From: Caldilineaceae bacterium
GTDB taxonomy: Bacteria; Chloroflexota; Anaerolineae; Caldilineales; Caldilineaceae
Assembly (NCBI GenBank): GCA_020433455.1
Contig: JAGRCP010000064.1
Span: forward strand, 7,141-71,140
Reading direction: 5' to 3'
DNA length: 64,000 nucleotides
Numbering within the stretch: the first letter of the stretch is position 1; each line of letters starts with the position of its first letter. The translations under genes were made by a program, and so were the position numbers. This document shows positions 27,370-38,898 of this stretch, in pieces. Under the pieces are notes generated by a model that searched no databases, had not been told where the DNA came from, and saw only the letters and a list, made by a program, of their open reading frames with translations.

Positions 27370-27715
27370 AGCGTCGGCTACGTTAAAAAGGCGCACACCC
27401 TATACATGCCAACACTGGCAAATCCTTCGCTATGCCCCAGCCCGCCCTCGCGCTGGCTGCGTAAGCAAACTGCGAAGCTGACCCCCAGGGGTCACGACCT
27501 ATCCCAATGGCGCCCGCAGGTTGGGGTAACGTCGTCATAAACTGAAGGGCTGCGGCGGTCTGACGCCGATATGACCGCCAAAGACTGATCGGCTAGCCGG
27601 ACATGCTGAATCCCGTCGTACGGAGTCCGCCCGGTGAAACACTAAATGTGCGACTACGCTTGTAGACGTCTCTGGACAAATGTTTCGGACGCGGGTTCGA
27701 TTCCCGCCATCTCCA
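27319..27715 (+). ncRNA. ssrA: Transfer-messenger RNA (tmRNA)
   Basis: A one-piece tmRNA, which rescues stalled ribosomes with SmpB and tags the truncated protein for proteolysis. The 5' end GGGGATG pairs with CATCTCC at 27708-27714, followed by discriminator A; the TpsiC arm GGGTTCGATTCCC is intact just before. CCA is not encoded directly. A tag frame from GCC at 27408 to TAA at 27462-27464 reads ANTGKSFAMPQPALALAA, 18 residues ending in the LAA-type degron. The resume codon assignment is inferred from the frame and the typical AN start. The 5' 51 nt overlap the CAP-like coding sequence. Confidence 0.95.
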
Positions 27716-27719
27716 CACC

Positions 27720-27755
27720 ATACAAAAAGCCCGGCTTCGGCCGGGCTTTTTGTAT
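27720..27755. terminator. Bidirectional terminator of ssrA and the peptide ABC operon
   Basis: A perfect 16-bp stem (27720-27735 with 27740-27755) closes a TTCG tetraloop. Because A-rich and T-rich ends pair, it ends in CTTTTTGTAT on both strands. It can stop ssrA transcription rightward and the minus-strand operon, whose last gene ends at 27801. Confidence 0.9.
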
Positions 27756-27800
27756 GGAACCAATTGACTCAAAATGCGTGGAGGATGGGCATCCGCCTGA

Positions 27801-28602
27801 TTAGACGGTGGACAGGTCCCACTCCTCATAGATCTTGGGCACGTCATTCAGCAGGCGCTTGGTATAGTCATGCTGGGGATGGATGATCACATCTTCGGCC
27901 GGTCCGCCCTCGACAAAACGGCCGTGCTCCATGATGTAGACGTTGTCCGACACGTAATAAGCCAGGCCGATATCGTGGGTGATGAAGATGACGGTCATAC
28001 CCTCTTCATCGCGCAGCTGCATGAGCATATCCAGAATCGTGGCCCGGGAGCAGGCGTCGATCATGGAGGTGGGTTCGTCCGCCACCAGAATTTTGGGCTT
28101 GAGCAGAAAAACCCGGGCAATCATAAGGCGCTGCTGCTGGCCGCCGGAAAGCTCGAAGGGATACTTGTTGGTCAACTCCTCGAACTTCAGGTTGACGAAG
28201 CTGCACGCCTCGGTCATCATGGCCACCTTCTCGGCCTTGGGCAAGCGGCGCCCGCCCCGCATGTTGATGCAGTCCAGCAGCACCGAATCAATCTTGTTGA
28301 AGATGTTGAAGGAAGAGAATGGGTCCTGGAAGATGGCCTGAATATTGCGCCAATATTCCCGCTTTTGCCCCTGAGTGCGAATCTTACGCTTTTCACCTTG
28401 AAAGTAAATCTCGCCTTCGGTCTCGTTGATGAGCCCCAGCAAAATCTTGGCCAGGGTGGTTTTGCCGCTCCCCGATTCACCCACGATGGAGATGACTTCA
28501 CCCTTGCGCAGATTCAGATTGACGTCATCCACCGCCACGGTGCGCGTGTTCCCCATGCCAAAGATTTTGGTTACATTCCGGGCGCTCAGATAGATCTCTT
28601 GC

Positions 28603-28622
<20 letters not shown>
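27801..28622 (-). CDS. Peptide-type ABC transporter ATP-binding protein (OppF/DppF-like)
   Basis: A 273-residue ATPase with Walker [10 protein letters not shown], signature [14 protein letters not shown], Walker [15 protein letters not shown] and the switch His in [11 protein letters not shown]. It is the second ATPase of a five-gene oligopeptide/dipeptide-type operon and the last gene before the shared terminator. Its start overlaps the OppD-like gene by 20 nt. Two ATGs lie two codons apart (28622 and 28616); AGGGAG serves either. Substrate may be peptides or, as in some Chloroflexota homologues, oligosaccharides. Confidence 0.92.
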
Positions 28623-29616
<994 letters not shown>

Positions 29617-29625
29617 GGGCGGCGC

Positions 29626-30879
29626 CTACTCTCGTAATGCAGGATTGAAAACCTGATCAAGACCGGTGTTCATCAGGTTCATGGAAAAAGTGATCAGGGC
29701 AATTGCCAGGATAACGGGGAAGTACGCCCACCATTTGTTGAGAATATGCGCCTGGTAGATCATGGCCCAGTTCATCATCAGGCCCAGCGTGGGCACTTCC
29801 GTCGTGCGCGGCCCCAGGCCGAGGATGGAAAGCCCGGCCTCAGCCAGAATGCCCGACGAAATCTGGAGGATAAAGGCCATCACCACATAGGATGCGATGT
29901 AGGGCAGAATATCCCGCAGAATGATGTGGAAGATGGAATGCCCTGAAAGCTTGGACAGATTCACGTGATCCCGGTTGCGCAGGGAGATCACCTGGGAGCG
30001 CACGGCCCTGGCCGTCCATACCCAGGACGTCAGGCCGATGACCGTGGCAATCAGGAAAGCGCCTCGGTTCTCCTGGCCAATGCTGAAGGAAATGAGGATG
30101 AGGAGCACAAAGCTGGGAATCACGGTGAAGAGATTGGTGATGAACATGATCACGTCATCCACCCAGCCGCCTACATAGCCGGAAACCAGGCCCAGAACCA
30201 ATCCGATCAGGGTGGCGACAAAGCCCGCGACGAAGCCGATCTGCAAGGAGATCCTGGTTGCGGCCACCAGTTCGGTAAGCACATCGCGACCGAAATTATC
30301 CGTTCCCAGAGGCAAGACGCGGACGTTGGGCACCTGATTCACATTGACATAAGCCGATGGCGGCAGGGTGTCTATCTCCTCCATCTCACCGCTCTCCGGA
30401 TTCTCCGCCGCGATAATGATATCGTCGGTGGAGAGCAGGTTTTGGATGGAGCCGTTCAGACGGATGAAATAATTGCGCTGGGCGTTGGTCATACCGGGCA
30501 AGCGCAAGGCCGGATCAAAGGTGGCAAACCAGGTATCCAGCAGCGCTTGCGTATCCTCAATGTTGATCTCGGCCTCCGGCGTGCCGGCCGCTACCAGCCA
30601 CTCCTGCATGGCCGCCCGATCATCCGCGGTGAGTTTGCCTTCGATGCGCTTGTCTTCGGCATCGCGGATGTTCAGCGTATAGCGGGGCGTGCCGCTGACG
30701 GCGTCGTAGCCGTTGACGTAGATGCCCGGCGGAAAAAAGGTGCCGCGTCCGATGATCGCCAGGGGTGGATCAGGGACAAGCAGCGGATAGATAACGACTG
30801 TCAGCAAGATCGCGGCAAAAATCCAGAAGCCGACGACAAACTTGCCGGAGCGAAAAATCTCACGTAATAGGTAAGTCAT
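29626..30879 (-). CDS. Peptide-type ABC transporter permease (OppC/DppC-like) with large insert
   Basis: A 417-residue permease, about 100 residues longer than most OppC proteins. The first helix ([20 protein letters not shown]) is followed by roughly 140 extracytoplasmic residues before the normal core begins at [19 protein letters not shown], the family landmark. Five more helices and the ATPase-contact loop ([21 protein letters not shown], in two parts) follow. AAGGAAA precedes the ATG. The insert may contact the binding protein. Confidence 0.92.
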   Translation of the reverse strand: MTYLLREIFRSGKFVVGFWIFAAILLTVVIYPLLVPDPPLAIIGRGTFFPPGIYVNGYDAVSGTPRYTLNIRDAEDKRIEGKLTADDRAAMQEWLVAAGTPEAEINIEDTQALLDTWFATFDPALRLPGMTNAQRNYFIRLNGSIQNLLSTDDIIIAAENPESGEMEEIDTLPPSAYVNVNQVPNVRVLPLGTDNFGRDVLTELVAATRISLQIGFVAGFVATLIGLVLGLVSGYVGGWVDDVIMFITNLFTVIPSFVLLILISFSIGQENRGAFLIATVIGLTSWVWTARAVRSQVISLRNRDHVNLSKLSGHSIFHIILRDILPYIASYVVMAFILQISSGILAEAGLSILGLGPRTTEVPTLGLMMNWAMIYQAHILNKWWAYFPVILAIALITFSMNLMNTGLDQVFNPALRE

Positions 30880-30893
30880 AGCGGCATTTTTCC

Positions 30894-31898
30894 TTAATCA
30901 GCCTGGGCCGCTTTAATACGCGGATCGAGGAAACCATAGATGATCTCAATCAGGAAATTAGCCGTCAAGACCATAATGGTGATGATCAGAGTCGTGGCGG
31001 AAATGAGCGGATAATCCTGGCCCAAAACCGCGGTCAAAATCGTAGAGCCCAATCCGGGATAGCTGAAGATGATCTCGGCGACCAACGCGCCGCTGACCAT
31101 GGTGCCGATGGAGAGGGCCAACCCCGTAATCTGAGGCAGCATGGCGTTCCGGAAAACGTAGCCCACGATCTTGCTGTCCTTGATGCCCATAAAGCGACTG
31201 TACTTCACGTAATCGGCGTTCAGCTCGTAGATGGACATGGAGCGCATGCCAATGGCTTGACCGCCGATGGCAATGAGCACAATCGACCAGAAGGGCAGCT
31301 GATAATGGACAAAAACGGACCAGAAAAACGTCCAACTCATGCTGGGGATGAGATCGTAGCCGTAACCGCCTGAAGTGGGAAGCCAGCCCAGATTCACGGC
31401 GAAGATAACCAGCAAGATGACCGCCATGCCGAAAGCGGGCAGGTTGCTGACAAAGATGCTAACCGGCAGCAGCACCTTGTCAAAGGCGCCCTTGCGATAT
31501 GCAGCCATCGCACCCAGCGTGTTGCCGATGAGCCAGCCAACGATAATAGCAGGAAACTGGAGCATGACCGTCCACCAGATGGAGGAACGCAGCACGTCGG
31601 CTACCGTGCGGGGATACTGGCTGAAGGAAAAGCCGAAATCGCCCTGAAAGACGTTGCGCACATAGAGGAAGAATTGTTGGATCATCGATTGATCGGTGCC
31701 GAACAATTCCGTGTACTGCTCATAGATGGCCTGGACGCCGGATGCATTGCTCATGCCCTGAGCCATACGCGATACAATGGCAGCCACCGGGTCGCCGGGC
31801 ATGAGCCGGGGCAGAATAAAGTTGAGAATAAAAGCGGCGACCAGCGTGACCAGAAACCAAATGGTTTTACCAAGGAAGTACTTCAGATAACCTTTCAC
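30894..31898 (-). CDS. Peptide-type ABC transporter permease (OppB/DppB-like)
   Basis: A 334-residue permease with six predicted helices. The N-terminus [23 protein letters not shown] and the coupling-loop region [21 protein letters not shown] with [11 protein letters not shown] are typical of OppB. The GTG start follows AAGGAG at good spacing. It lies 97 nt after the binding-protein gene, beyond a perfect hairpin. Confidence 0.92.
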   Translation of the reverse strand: MKGYLKYFLGKTIWFLVTLVAAFILNFILPRLMPGDPVAAIVSRMAQGMSNASGVQAIYEQYTELFGTDQSMIQQFFLYVRNVFQGDFGFSFSQYPRTVADVLRSSIWWTVMLQFPAIIVGWLIGNTLGAMAAYRKGAFDKVLLPVSIFVSNLPAFGMAVILLVIFAVNLGWLPTSGGYGYDLIPSMSWTFFWSVFVHYQLPFWSIVLIAIGGQAIGMRSMSIYELNADYVKYSRFMGIKDSKIVGYVFRNAMLPQITGLALSIGTMVSGALVAEIIFSYPGLGSTILTAVLGQDYPLISATTLIITIMVLTANFLIEIIYGFLDPRIKAAQAD

Positions 31899-31947
31899 CG
31901 GGAGCTCCTTGGGGCGCGGCGCAAAATGCGCGGGGGTGGATATAGAG

Positions 31948-31978
31948 ATAGGGGCGACCGGTGGCCGGTCGCCCCTAT
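31948..31978 (-). repeat. Perfect hairpin between binding-protein and permease genes
   Basis: 14-nt arms 31948-31961 and 31965-31978 pair perfectly around a 3-nt loop. No T-run follows in the direction of transcription. It lies 18 nt after the binding-protein stop and resembles the palindrome at 6118-6155 in position, so it probably sets the relative amount of binding protein and permease. Confidence 0.85.
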
Positions 31979-31995
31979 TGGGGAATCAGAATTGA

Positions 31996-33969
31996 TTAGG
32001 GATTTACAAGCTCCAGGTTATAGAGGGCCGCAATACCCCAACCGTCCGTCATATCCAGCGGGGGAACCGGCGGCTCGGTCCCGTCGCCCTCGTAGGGGAA
32101 GTTAGTCCAAACGCTCTCATTCACCGTATGGAAGGACTGCGGCCGGTACATGAGGCTGAAGGAAGGCACCTCGGTCAGGTACAGCTCGACCAGCTTGGTG
32201 TACGTATCCTTCAGGACGGCCTCGTCCGTCTCGCTGGGGATGGACTTAATCAGCTCATCCGCTTCGGGATTGACGTACTGGCCCCAGTTGCCGTTCCAGT
32301 TGCTGGGCATGCCGACGAATTCGGAGCTGAGCAGCTTGCGAATACGGCCCCAGGGTTGAGCCGGGCCCGCGCCGTCGCTCCACATCATGAGGATTTCATA
32401 TCCTTCGGGCAGCGGTGCATCGGACTTGGTAACGACCGTCTGGTAGACGGACCATTCGGGGAAGTTAGTCGTGATGTCGATGCCGATTTCCTTGCCGGCC
32501 GCGGCCACAACCTCAATAGCGGCCTGCCAGTCGGACCAACCATTGGGGCAGACGGCAACGTAGCTCAGCTTCTCGCCTTCGTACTCGCGCCAGCCGTCGC
32601 CGTCGCTGTCCACGACGCCGCACTCATCCAGCAGCGCCTTGGCGCCTTCCACGTCGTTGCCCACCCATTGCAGGTCCGCAACCGCGTCGTGATCATAGAG
32701 AGCCTGCTCGGCGTCGGTGGGGTTCATGAGCGAGCGGGGCACCTGCTCAAACGTAGCAGACTGGTTGGTCATGGCATTGGCAATAATGGTCGGGTAATCC
32801 ACAGCAATGGCGATGGCCTTACGGATGCAGACCTGATCCAGGCCGGGTGCGTCCATATTGTAGAAAGCCGTAGGCAGCGTCGCGCCGATCTGATAGGGCG
32901 CATCAGGCAGATAAGTCGAGATGGGCAGTCCGTCCGATTCCCACAGGTCCTGAACGTTGGAGTTAAACTGCTGGCTCACGTCCACCTCGCCCGCCTTCAG
33001 GGCGGTGGTGCCGGCAGCATTGTCCTTGAAGATCGTATGGGCCAGATATTTGGGGACGGGCAGCTTGCCCCACATGGACTCATCCTGGCCCCAATAGTTA
33101 TCGTCGCGTACGTAGATGACCTTGCTGTCATCCCAGAAGTAGCCGTGGTAGGGGCCGGAGTAGACTACATCCTCGGCCGGATCGGCCAGGATCGCTGTGG
33201 CATCGCCGCCGGTCCGCTCTTCCAGGGTTTCGGTCCAGGCCTGTTGGATAACGTAATTGGTGCTCAGATAGGATTCCACCAACAGAGGATTGACCGCCGC
33301 GCCGTTATCATCCAGCTGGGCCTTAACCACAACGGTCTGGGGATCTTCGGCGACGATGTCTTCGATGTATTCGGTATTGGCCGCGCCCACAGGCGTGTTG
33401 TACTTGACGTGCGTTGCCCAGGTGTAGGCCACATCATCCGCGGTCAGCGGGGTCCCGTCACTCCACTGGGCGACCGGCTTGATCGTGAAGGTAATCTCTG
33501 TGCGATCATCGTTCCAGGTGTAATCGCCGTCAGCCAACAGCGGATAGACATTGCCGTCCATCATGTTGTAGAGATACGGCGTCTCAAACATAATCACCCG
33601 GGCATTATCCTGCTGGGTGACGGCCATGGCGTTGTTGTTGCTGTTGGAATAGGGGTTCCAACCCACAACAGAGCCCCACTGCTGGCCGTTGAAGTAGAGG
33701 GTTTCATTGCGGGGCAGAGTGCCGGAATCACCCGCGGCGGCCTCTGCGGCCGGCGCTTCTTCCGTCGTCGCCTCGCCCTCAGCCGGTGCAGCCTCCTCGG
33801 TCGTCGCCTCGGCCTCAGCGGCCGGCGCGGCTTCTTCAGCTTCGGCAGCGGGCTGCTCGGCAGTCGGCGCTTCCTCGGCCGTCGAATTGGAGCGACCGCC
33901 GCCACAGGCCGCCAATACGAGAGTAAGGGCTACCAGCAAAGCGGTAAGTAGAAAGACCTTCTTATTCAT
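31996..33969 (-). CDS. ABC transporter substrate-binding lipoprotein, family 5
   Basis: A 657-residue family 5 (peptide/nickel/oligosaccharide) binding protein. The signal peptide [20 protein letters not shown] ends at the lipobox Cys, followed by a 55-residue linker made almost wholly of Ala, Glu, Pro and Thr. The core shows [19 protein letters not shown], the family landmark. I chose the ATG at 33969 because AGGAG precedes it and it gives the signal peptide; the frame remains open to 34032. It is the first gene of the operon. Length is above the usual 500-560, partly from the linker. Confidence 0.92.
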   Translation of the reverse strand: MNKKVFLLTALLVALTLVLAACGGGRSNSTAEEAPTAEQPAAEAEEAAPAAEAEATTEEAAPAEGEATTEEAPAAEAAAGDSGTLPRNETLYFNGQQWGSVVGWNPYSNSNNNAMAVTQQDNARVIMFETPYLYNMMDGNVYPLLADGDYTWNDDRTEITFTIKPVAQWSDGTPLTADDVAYTWATHVKYNTPVGAANTEYIEDIVAEDPQTVVVKAQLDDNGAAVNPLLVESYLSTNYVIQQAWTETLEERTGGDATAILADPAEDVVYSGPYHGYFWDDSKVIYVRDDNYWGQDESMWGKLPVPKYLAHTIFKDNAAGTTALKAGEVDVSQQFNSNVQDLWESDGLPISTYLPDAPYQIGATLPTAFYNMDAPGLDQVCIRKAIAIAVDYPTIIANAMTNQSATFEQVPRSLMNPTDAEQALYDHDAVADLQWVGNDVEGAKALLDECGVVDSDGDGWREYEGEKLSYVAVCPNGWSDWQAAIEVVAAAGKEIGIDITTNFPEWSVYQTVVTKSDAPLPEGYEILMMWSDGAGPAQPWGRIRKLLSSEFVGMPSNWNGNWGQYVNPEADELIKSIPSETDEAVLKDTYTKLVELYLTEVPSFSLMYRPQSFHTVNESVWTNFPYEGDGTEPPVPPLDMTDGWGIAALYNLELVNP

Positions 33970-34081
33970 CTGTTTCTCCTTTATACAGGATTGAGTGAAT
34001 TTGGGAAGCAAATGGGAAAGCGGAAAATTCAAGTAGAAAAGTCAGTGAATTTGAGCGCTTCCTTTCTGATTTAGGGTATGC

Positions 34082-34110
34082 AAGTTAGCTTAATGAACAA
34101 GCGCAGTCAA
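34082..34110 (-). promoter_or_regulatory. Weak candidate promoter of the peptide ABC operon
   Basis: On the minus strand TTGACT (34105-34110), a 17-nt spacer and TAACTT (34082-34087). The -35 is good, the -10 poor. It would give a leader of about 105 nt before the start at 33969. The 513-nt gap 33970-34482 otherwise holds the dispersed repeat and the promoter of the next gene; I see no coding sequence in it. Confidence 0.35.
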
Positions 34111-34157
34111 GCATACGCAAAAAGCGGCAAAAGTTGACGGCGATATCTTGCTCGTTT

Positions 34158-34236
34158 GTTACGGTACGGCCTCCGGGAGGTTTCTCTCTGGAACCGGGGA
34201 GGGGCGTAGACCCTCCCGAAGGAACCTGTACGATTA
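34158..34236 (-). repeat. Dispersed intergenic repeat, copy A
   Basis: On the minus strand this stretch shares GGGAGGGTCT near its start and TTCCAGAG followed by CCTCCCGGAGGC near its end with copy B (44974-45051), and a similar arrangement with copy C (51974-52061). The early GGGAGG and late CCTCCC parts can pair into a hairpin. It sits between two divergent genes. Confidence 0.75.
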
Positions 34237-34447
34237 CGCTCGGTTGCTCTCAATCAAAAATGATGCAGTAAGAAATATGAAGAAGTCAGCAACCAGTCCG
34301 TCCCTACACATAAGGGGAGTATGAAGACGAACATACGATTGATGATTAACCCGATTTTCACATATCTCGCCGATTCTCACAAATCAGCTTCAGAAGCTAC
34401 CTTCAGGGTTCAGTATGAATAAAATCCGCTCGCATGGGGTAAGCCGC

Positions 34448-34476
34448 TTGACAACCAGAACGCATGTTCGTATACT
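34448..34476 (+). promoter_or_regulatory. Strong promoter of the radical SAM gene, leaderless start
   Basis: Perfect TTGACA (34448-34453), a 17-nt spacer and TATACT (34471-34476). The ATG at 34483 lies seven bases from the -10 box, where transcription is expected to start, so the transcript is probably leaderless. Confidence 0.8.
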
Positions 34477-34482
34477 ATCGGC

Positions 34483-35655
34483 ATGACAGCCAACTTCCGC
34501 GTCGCACCCGACGCTATCCAAAAGCTGAGTTTGCTGGGCGACGAAATGCGTTTTGAGCCGGCAGGCAATCAACCCCATGCCGAGACGCAGGAGAATGCTG
34601 CGCCTGCCAGACAGCGAGTGCCCAAGCCCCTGCCCTGCATCTCCGAAGTGTCCACGCCCACGGGCAAGAAACCTCTGCTCAAGGCCATGATGACGACTGC
34701 CTGCGAGCGCAACTGCTTCTACTGTCCCTTCCGGGCCGGACGCAGCAAGACCCAACGCATCACCTTCACGCCGGATGAGATGGCCGGGACTTTTGACGAA
34801 CTCCAGCGCGCGCGGGTTGTGGACGGCCTCTTTCTCTCCTCAGGCATTATCAAGGGCGGCGTCAATGCCCAGGAAAAAATCCTGGACACAGCCGAAATAG
34901 TGCGGCGCAAGCAGGGCTATCGCGGGTACATTCATCTCAAAATCATGCCCGGCGCCGAATACGATCAGTTGCGCCGGGCCATGCAGTTGGCCGATCGCGT
35001 CTCAGTTAACCTGGAGGGTGCAACCGAGCAGCGGCTGGCCGCCCTCGCCCCCAAGAAAGAATATTGGGACGAACTTTTCCAGCGCCTGCAATGGGTGAGC
35101 AAGCTGCGGCGTGAAGAGGGGTTGCGCGCCGGCGCAGTCACCCAGTTTGTGGTGGGAGCCGTGGGCGATACGGATGTGGAGCTGCTCCAGGTGAGCGATC
35201 ATCTCTACAATCGTCTGGACCTCAAACGCACCTATTTTTCCGCCTTCCACCCCATCAGCCAGACGCCCTTTGAAGAGTTGGAGCCGGCTTCGGCCAGGCG
35301 CGAATATCGCCTCTACCAGGCAAGCTTCCTGCTGCGCGATTATCAATGGGATGTGGAAGATCTGCCCTTTCAGGCGGACGCCAACCTGCGCCTGGACATA
35401 GACCCAAAATTGGCCTGGGCGCAACAGCATCTCGGCCACGCGCCCGTGGAAATCAACCGCGCGCCCCGGCGGGAGCTGCTGCGCGTTCCCGGCATCGGCC
35501 CCAAGTTGGCTGACGCCATCCTCGCCGCACGCCGCAACGGTACGCTACGCGAACTCAGCCACCTGCGCAGCCTGGGCGTCCGCAACCTGGACAAACTCAC
35601 GCCCTATATTCTGCTGGACGGTCGCCCGCCGGCCCAACAACTTTCGCTGTTCTAA
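34483..35655 (+). CDS. Radical SAM protein with C-terminal helix-hairpin-helix
   Basis: A 390-residue protein. The radical SAM cluster motif is TACERNCFYCP (about residues 72-82). The last 70 residues form a helix-hairpin-helix DNA-binding unit (LLRVPGIGPKLADAILAAR, then LGVRNLDKLTPYI). The blocks LFLSSGIIKGG and HLKIMPGAEYDQLRRAMQLAD match the family annotated as putative DNA modification/repair radical SAM proteins. Its chemistry is unknown. In many genomes a uracil-DNA-glycosylase-like partner is adjacent; none is seen here. No ribosome site precedes the ATG, which agrees with the leaderless promoter. Confidence 0.88.
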   Translation: MTANFRVAPDAIQKLSLLGDEMRFEPAGNQPHAETQENAAPARQRVPKPLPCISEVSTPTGKKPLLKAMMTTACERNCFYCPFRAGRSKTQRITFTPDEMAGTFDELQRARVVDGLFLSSGIIKGGVNAQEKILDTAEIVRRKQGYRGYIHLKIMPGAEYDQLRRAMQLADRVSVNLEGATEQRLAALAPKKEYWDELFQRLQWVSKLRREEGLRAGAVTQFVVGAVGDTDVELLQVSDHLYNRLDLKRTYFSAFHPISQTPFEELEPASARREYRLYQASFLLRDYQWDVEDLPFQADANLRLDIDPKLAWAQQHLGHAPVEINRAPRRELLRVPGIGPKLADAILAARRNGTLRELSHLRSLGVRNLDKLTPYILLDGRPPAQQLSLF

Positions 35656-35671
35656 CCAACCTGCCCCCTCT

Positions 35672-36943
35672 TTACACCTCAAACATCTGCGCACGTTCGG
35701 GACCAACGGAAACGTAGGCAATGGGCACGCCGGCCAGGTCACGGATGCGCTCCATGTAGGCTTGCGCCGCGCGGGGCAGTTCCGCCCAGTGGCGACAACC
35801 GGCAGTCGATTGAAGCCAGCCCGGCCATGTTTCATACACGGGCTTCACCTGGTTGAGCACGGGCGTGTCGGGCATGGAGTCGACGATAATTGCGCCGTCG
35901 GGCAGTTCGTACCCCACGCAAATTTTCAATTCCTCCAACTGATCCAGTACGTCCAGCTTGGTGACCGCCAGGCCGGTCATGCCGTTGAGCCAGGCGGCAT
36001 AGCGAATGGCCACGCCGTCAAACCAGCCGCAGCGCCGGGGGCGTCCTGTGGTAGCGCCGTACTCCTGGCCGATGTCGCGCAGCCTGTCGCCGTCGGCATC
36101 ATGCAATTCGGCCGGGAAAGGACCGTCGCCCACCGCGGTGCTGTAGGCTTTCACCACGCCGATGACCCGATCAACCGTGCGCGCCGGCAGCCCCGCGCCC
36201 GAGGGAGCGAAGGCCGCGGTCGGGTTGCTGCTGGTCACATAAGGGTAGATGCCCCAGTCTAAATCGCGCATGACGCCCAACTGCCCCTCCAGCAGAACGG
36301 CCTTGTCCGCCTCGATTGCCGCGCGGGTCATGGGCACGGTGTCAATGATCCGGGCCTGAAACTGCGCTCGGTAATCCAGCAGCAGCGCGTAGAGTTCCTC
36401 GCCGTTCACAGCCTGACCGCCCAGGATTTCGATCTTACGGTTTACTGTACGCAGGGCGTTGTCCAGCCGGGCTTCCAGCCAGTCGGGCTGAAGCAGATCG
36501 CCGATGCGCAGACCCGAACGCGCGGCCTTATCGGCGTAGGCCGGGCCGATGCCCCGCTTGGTGGTGCCGATGGTGTCCTTGCCCCGGGCCTGCTCCTCCA
36601 GCGCATCCAGCGTGCGGTGATAGGGCATCACCATCTGGGCGCGGCTGCTGAGCCAGAGGTTATCCAGCGCAACGCCCGCTGCCTGGAGGGAAGCCATCTC
36701 CTCCAGCAGCGCCTGAGGGTTGACCACGCAACCGCTGCCGATAATATTTTGGGTCGCAGGGTTAAAAATGCCGCTGGGAATGAGATGCAGGGCATGCTTG
36801 CCGTACTCATTGATGACGGTGTGGCCTGCATTGTCGCCGCCTTGAAAGCGAATCACGAGATCGGCGCTCTGGGCCAGATAGTCAATGATGCGCCCTTTGC
36901 CTTCATCGCCCCACTGCGCGCCCACTACAGCTGTTACGGTCAT
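35672..36943 (-). CDS. purA: Adenylosuccinate synthetase
   Basis: A 423-residue enzyme that joins IMP and aspartate using GTP, the first step from IMP to AMP. The N-terminus [19 protein letters not shown] holds the GTP loop and catalytic Asp, followed by [11 protein letters not shown] with the catalytic His, and [19 protein letters not shown]. The C-terminal GTP-binding region [18 protein letters not shown] is intact. GGGAGA precedes the ATG. guaB lies upstream on the same strand with 111 nt between, so both exits from IMP are encoded together. Confidence 0.96.
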   Translation of the reverse strand: MTVTAVVGAQWGDEGKGRIIDYLAQSADLVIRFQGGDNAGHTVINEYGKHALHLIPSGIFNPATQNIIGSGCVVNPQALLEEMASLQAAGVALDNLWLSSRAQMVMPYHRTLDALEEQARGKDTIGTTKRGIGPAYADKAARSGLRIGDLLQPDWLEARLDNALRTVNRKIEILGGQAVNGEELYALLLDYRAQFQARIIDTVPMTRAAIEADKAVLLEGQLGVMRDLDWGIYPYVTSSNPTAAFAPSGAGLPARTVDRVIGVVKAYSTAVGDGPFPAELHDADGDRLRDIGQEYGATTGRPRRCGWFDGVAIRYAAWLNGMTGLAVTKLDVLDQLEELKICVGYELPDGAIIVDSMPDTPVLNQVKPVYETWPGWLQSTAGCRHWAELPRAAQAYMERIRDLAGVPIAYVSVGPERAQMFEV

Positions 36944-37054
36944 GGTCTTCTCCCGGTTTGGTGATTGGGAAAGTTATTTTTGTTCATCTGTTGATCGATG
37001 GGCGCATGCGCTTATGCGCCCGCAAGTTGCCAATCAACCATTCAACAATCGATA

Positions 37055-38617
37055 TTACCGACTCGGCCGGATTTGGTAATTCGGCGCTTCCTTGGTCACA
37101 GTCACGCTGTGGGGATGGCTTTCCTGATAGCCGGCTGCGCTGATGCGCACAAACTCAGCCTTCTGCCAGAGGTCGGGAATAGTGGCCGCGCCCACGTAGC
37201 CCATTCCGCTGCGCAAGCCACCCATGAGTTGGAAGACAAAATCCTTGAGGAATCCTTTGTAGGGCACCTGTCCTTCAATGCCTTCGGGGACCAACTTGCC
37301 GCCCACGTCGGGCGAAGCGCTGTTGGCGGACTGGCTGGCCTGGTAGCGATCCGCGGCCCGGCCTTTGAGCGCGCCCACGCTACCCATACCCCGATATTCC
37401 TTAAACGAGCGCCCCTCGCGGATGACGATATCCCCCGGCGATTCATGCAGGCCGGCCAGCAGGCTGCCCAGCATAACGGCCGATGCGCCTGCCGCCAAAG
37501 CCTTGGTGATATCGCCGCTGTAGCGAATCCCGCCATCGGCGATAATGGGAATGCCCGCCTGGCGTCCGGCCAGCGCGCATTCGGCAATGGCCGTCAGTTG
37601 CGGCATACCCGCGCCGCTGACGATGCGCGTCGTGCAGATGGAGCCCGCGCCTACGCCCACCTTCACCACGCTGGCTCCGGCCTGGGCCAGGTCAACGACG
37701 CCCTGGGGCGTCACTACGTTGCCGGCCAGAATAGGCAGGTCCGGATAGGCGGCACGGATGGCGGCCACCGTCTCCAGTACGCCTTTGCTGTGACCGTGCG
37801 CGGTATCGATTGCCACCGCGTCCACGCCCGCCTCCACCAGCGCATGCGCCCGGGCCAGCCCCGCCTCGCCTACGCCCACCGCGCCCGCCACCAGCAGGCG
37901 TCCTCGGGCGTCCTTGGCTGCCGAAGGGTAATCCTGCCGCTTGAGGATGTCCTTATACGTAATCAGCCCCTTGAGATGGCCATCCGCATCGGTAAGCGGC
38001 AATTTTTCAATGCGATAGCGATGGAGGATTTCCTTGGCCTCTTCCAGAGTTGTGCCCAGTTGGGCGGTAATCAGGTCCTCCTCGGTCATGTAATCGGCGA
38101 TGGGGCGGGTGTAGTCAGTGGCGAAGCGCACGTCCCGGTTGGTCAAAATGCCCAGCAAATAGCCTCTTTCATCGGTGATGGGCACGCCGCTGATGTGATA
38201 GCGGCTCATAACGTCTTCGGCATCAGAGAGGGAAGCATCGGGCGGCAGCGTGACCGGATCCACGATCATGCCGCTCTCGCTGCGCTTGACCTTGTCAACC
38301 TCCTCAGCCTGATCCGCCACGCTCAGGTTGCGGTGAAGCACGCCCAGTCCGCCCTGGCGGGCCAGGGCGATGGCCAAATCGGCCTCGGAAACGGTATCCA
38401 TGGCCGCGCTCAACACAGGAATGTTGAGGGGCAGCCGGGGATGCATAGGCAGGCTGAGATCCACCTCTGCGGGCAAAATTTCCGCGTAGCCCGGCGTCAG
38501 CAAAACATCATCAAAAGTCAATGCTTCTTTGGCAAAACGGTCGGTCGCCTGCTTGACGAGCCGTCCGTTTGTCAATTCCATGCCCGAATGGGCGTCGTGG
38601 GTAGAAATCGACGACAT
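37055..38617 (-). CDS. guaB: IMP dehydrogenase
   Basis: A 520-residue enzyme that oxidises IMP to XMP with NAD+, the committed step to GMP. After 28 extra residues the usual start [19 protein letters not shown] appears. Two CBS domains lie at about residues 120-230 ([22 protein letters not shown] region), and the catalytic loop [15 protein letters not shown] carries the active Cys. AGGGAGAG precedes the ATG. The upstream gap shows a TAAAAT that could be a -10 box near 38671 on this strand, without a convincing -35. Confidence 0.96.
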   Translation of the reverse strand: MSSISTHDAHSGMELTNGRLVKQATDRFAKEALTFDDVLLTPGYAEILPAEVDLSLPMHPRLPLNIPVLSAAMDTVSEADLAIALARQGGLGVLHRNLSVADQAEEVDKVKRSESGMIVDPVTLPPDASLSDAEDVMSRYHISGVPITDERGYLLGILTNRDVRFATDYTRPIADYMTEEDLITAQLGTTLEEAKEILHRYRIEKLPLTDADGHLKGLITYKDILKRQDYPSAAKDARGRLLVAGAVGVGEAGLARAHALVEAGVDAVAIDTAHGHSKGVLETVAAIRAAYPDLPILAGNVVTPQGVVDLAQAGASVVKVGVGAGSICTTRIVSGAGMPQLTAIAECALAGRQAGIPIIADGGIRYSGDITKALAAGASAVMLGSLLAGLHESPGDIVIREGRSFKEYRGMGSVGALKGRAADRYQASQSANSASPDVGGKLVPEGIEGQVPYKGFLKDFVFQLMGGLRSGMGYVGAATIPDLWQKAEFVRISAAGYQESHPHSVTVTKEAPNYQIRPSR

Positions 38618-38778
38618 CTATTGTACTCTCCCTGATCCGCAAGTGAATTTTACTCAATGCGGGCATTTTACCATGCCCCGAGAGCGGAAAGGGAACGCGC
38701 GTTACCACAAGATGAAGGAAGCGATCCGGCAAAGTCCAAAAGTGACAATCTGCCCCAAAACCGAAAGTGCGGGAAGGA

Positions 38779-38806
38779 TTGCGGGAGAAGAAACGATTTG
38801 TATACA
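38779..38806 (+). promoter_or_regulatory. Candidate promoter of the large surface protein
   Basis: TTGCGG (38779-38784), a 16-nt spacer and TATACA (38801-38806), about 93 nt before the start codon at 38899. Spacing is short and the -35 is partial. The rest of the 281-nt gap 38618-38898 shows no gene. Confidence 0.45.
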
Positions 38807-38898
38807 GGGGGCAGTAGTAGCTTGCCGTCCGTTCATCCTGCACGCATATAGCGGACGCCTGCCCCAGACGTCCGCGGATAACGACAAGAGGAACTTTT

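Noticed and set aside
33722-33900. The Ala/Glu/Pro/Thr-rich stretch in the binding protein as a repeat expansion or CRISPR-like array.
   Set aside because: It is an irregular low-complexity linker common after lipoprotein signal peptides; there is no fixed repeat-spacer pattern. No CRISPR array was found anywhere in the window.
32128-33951. A 607-codon plus-strand open frame opposite the family 5 binding protein.
   Set aside because: Translation is low-complexity and matches no family; it is the usual antisense shadow of GC-rich coding sequence.
36998-38635. A 545-codon plus-strand open frame opposite guaB.
   Set aside because: Shadow of guaB, which has all IMP dehydrogenase motifs on the other strand.
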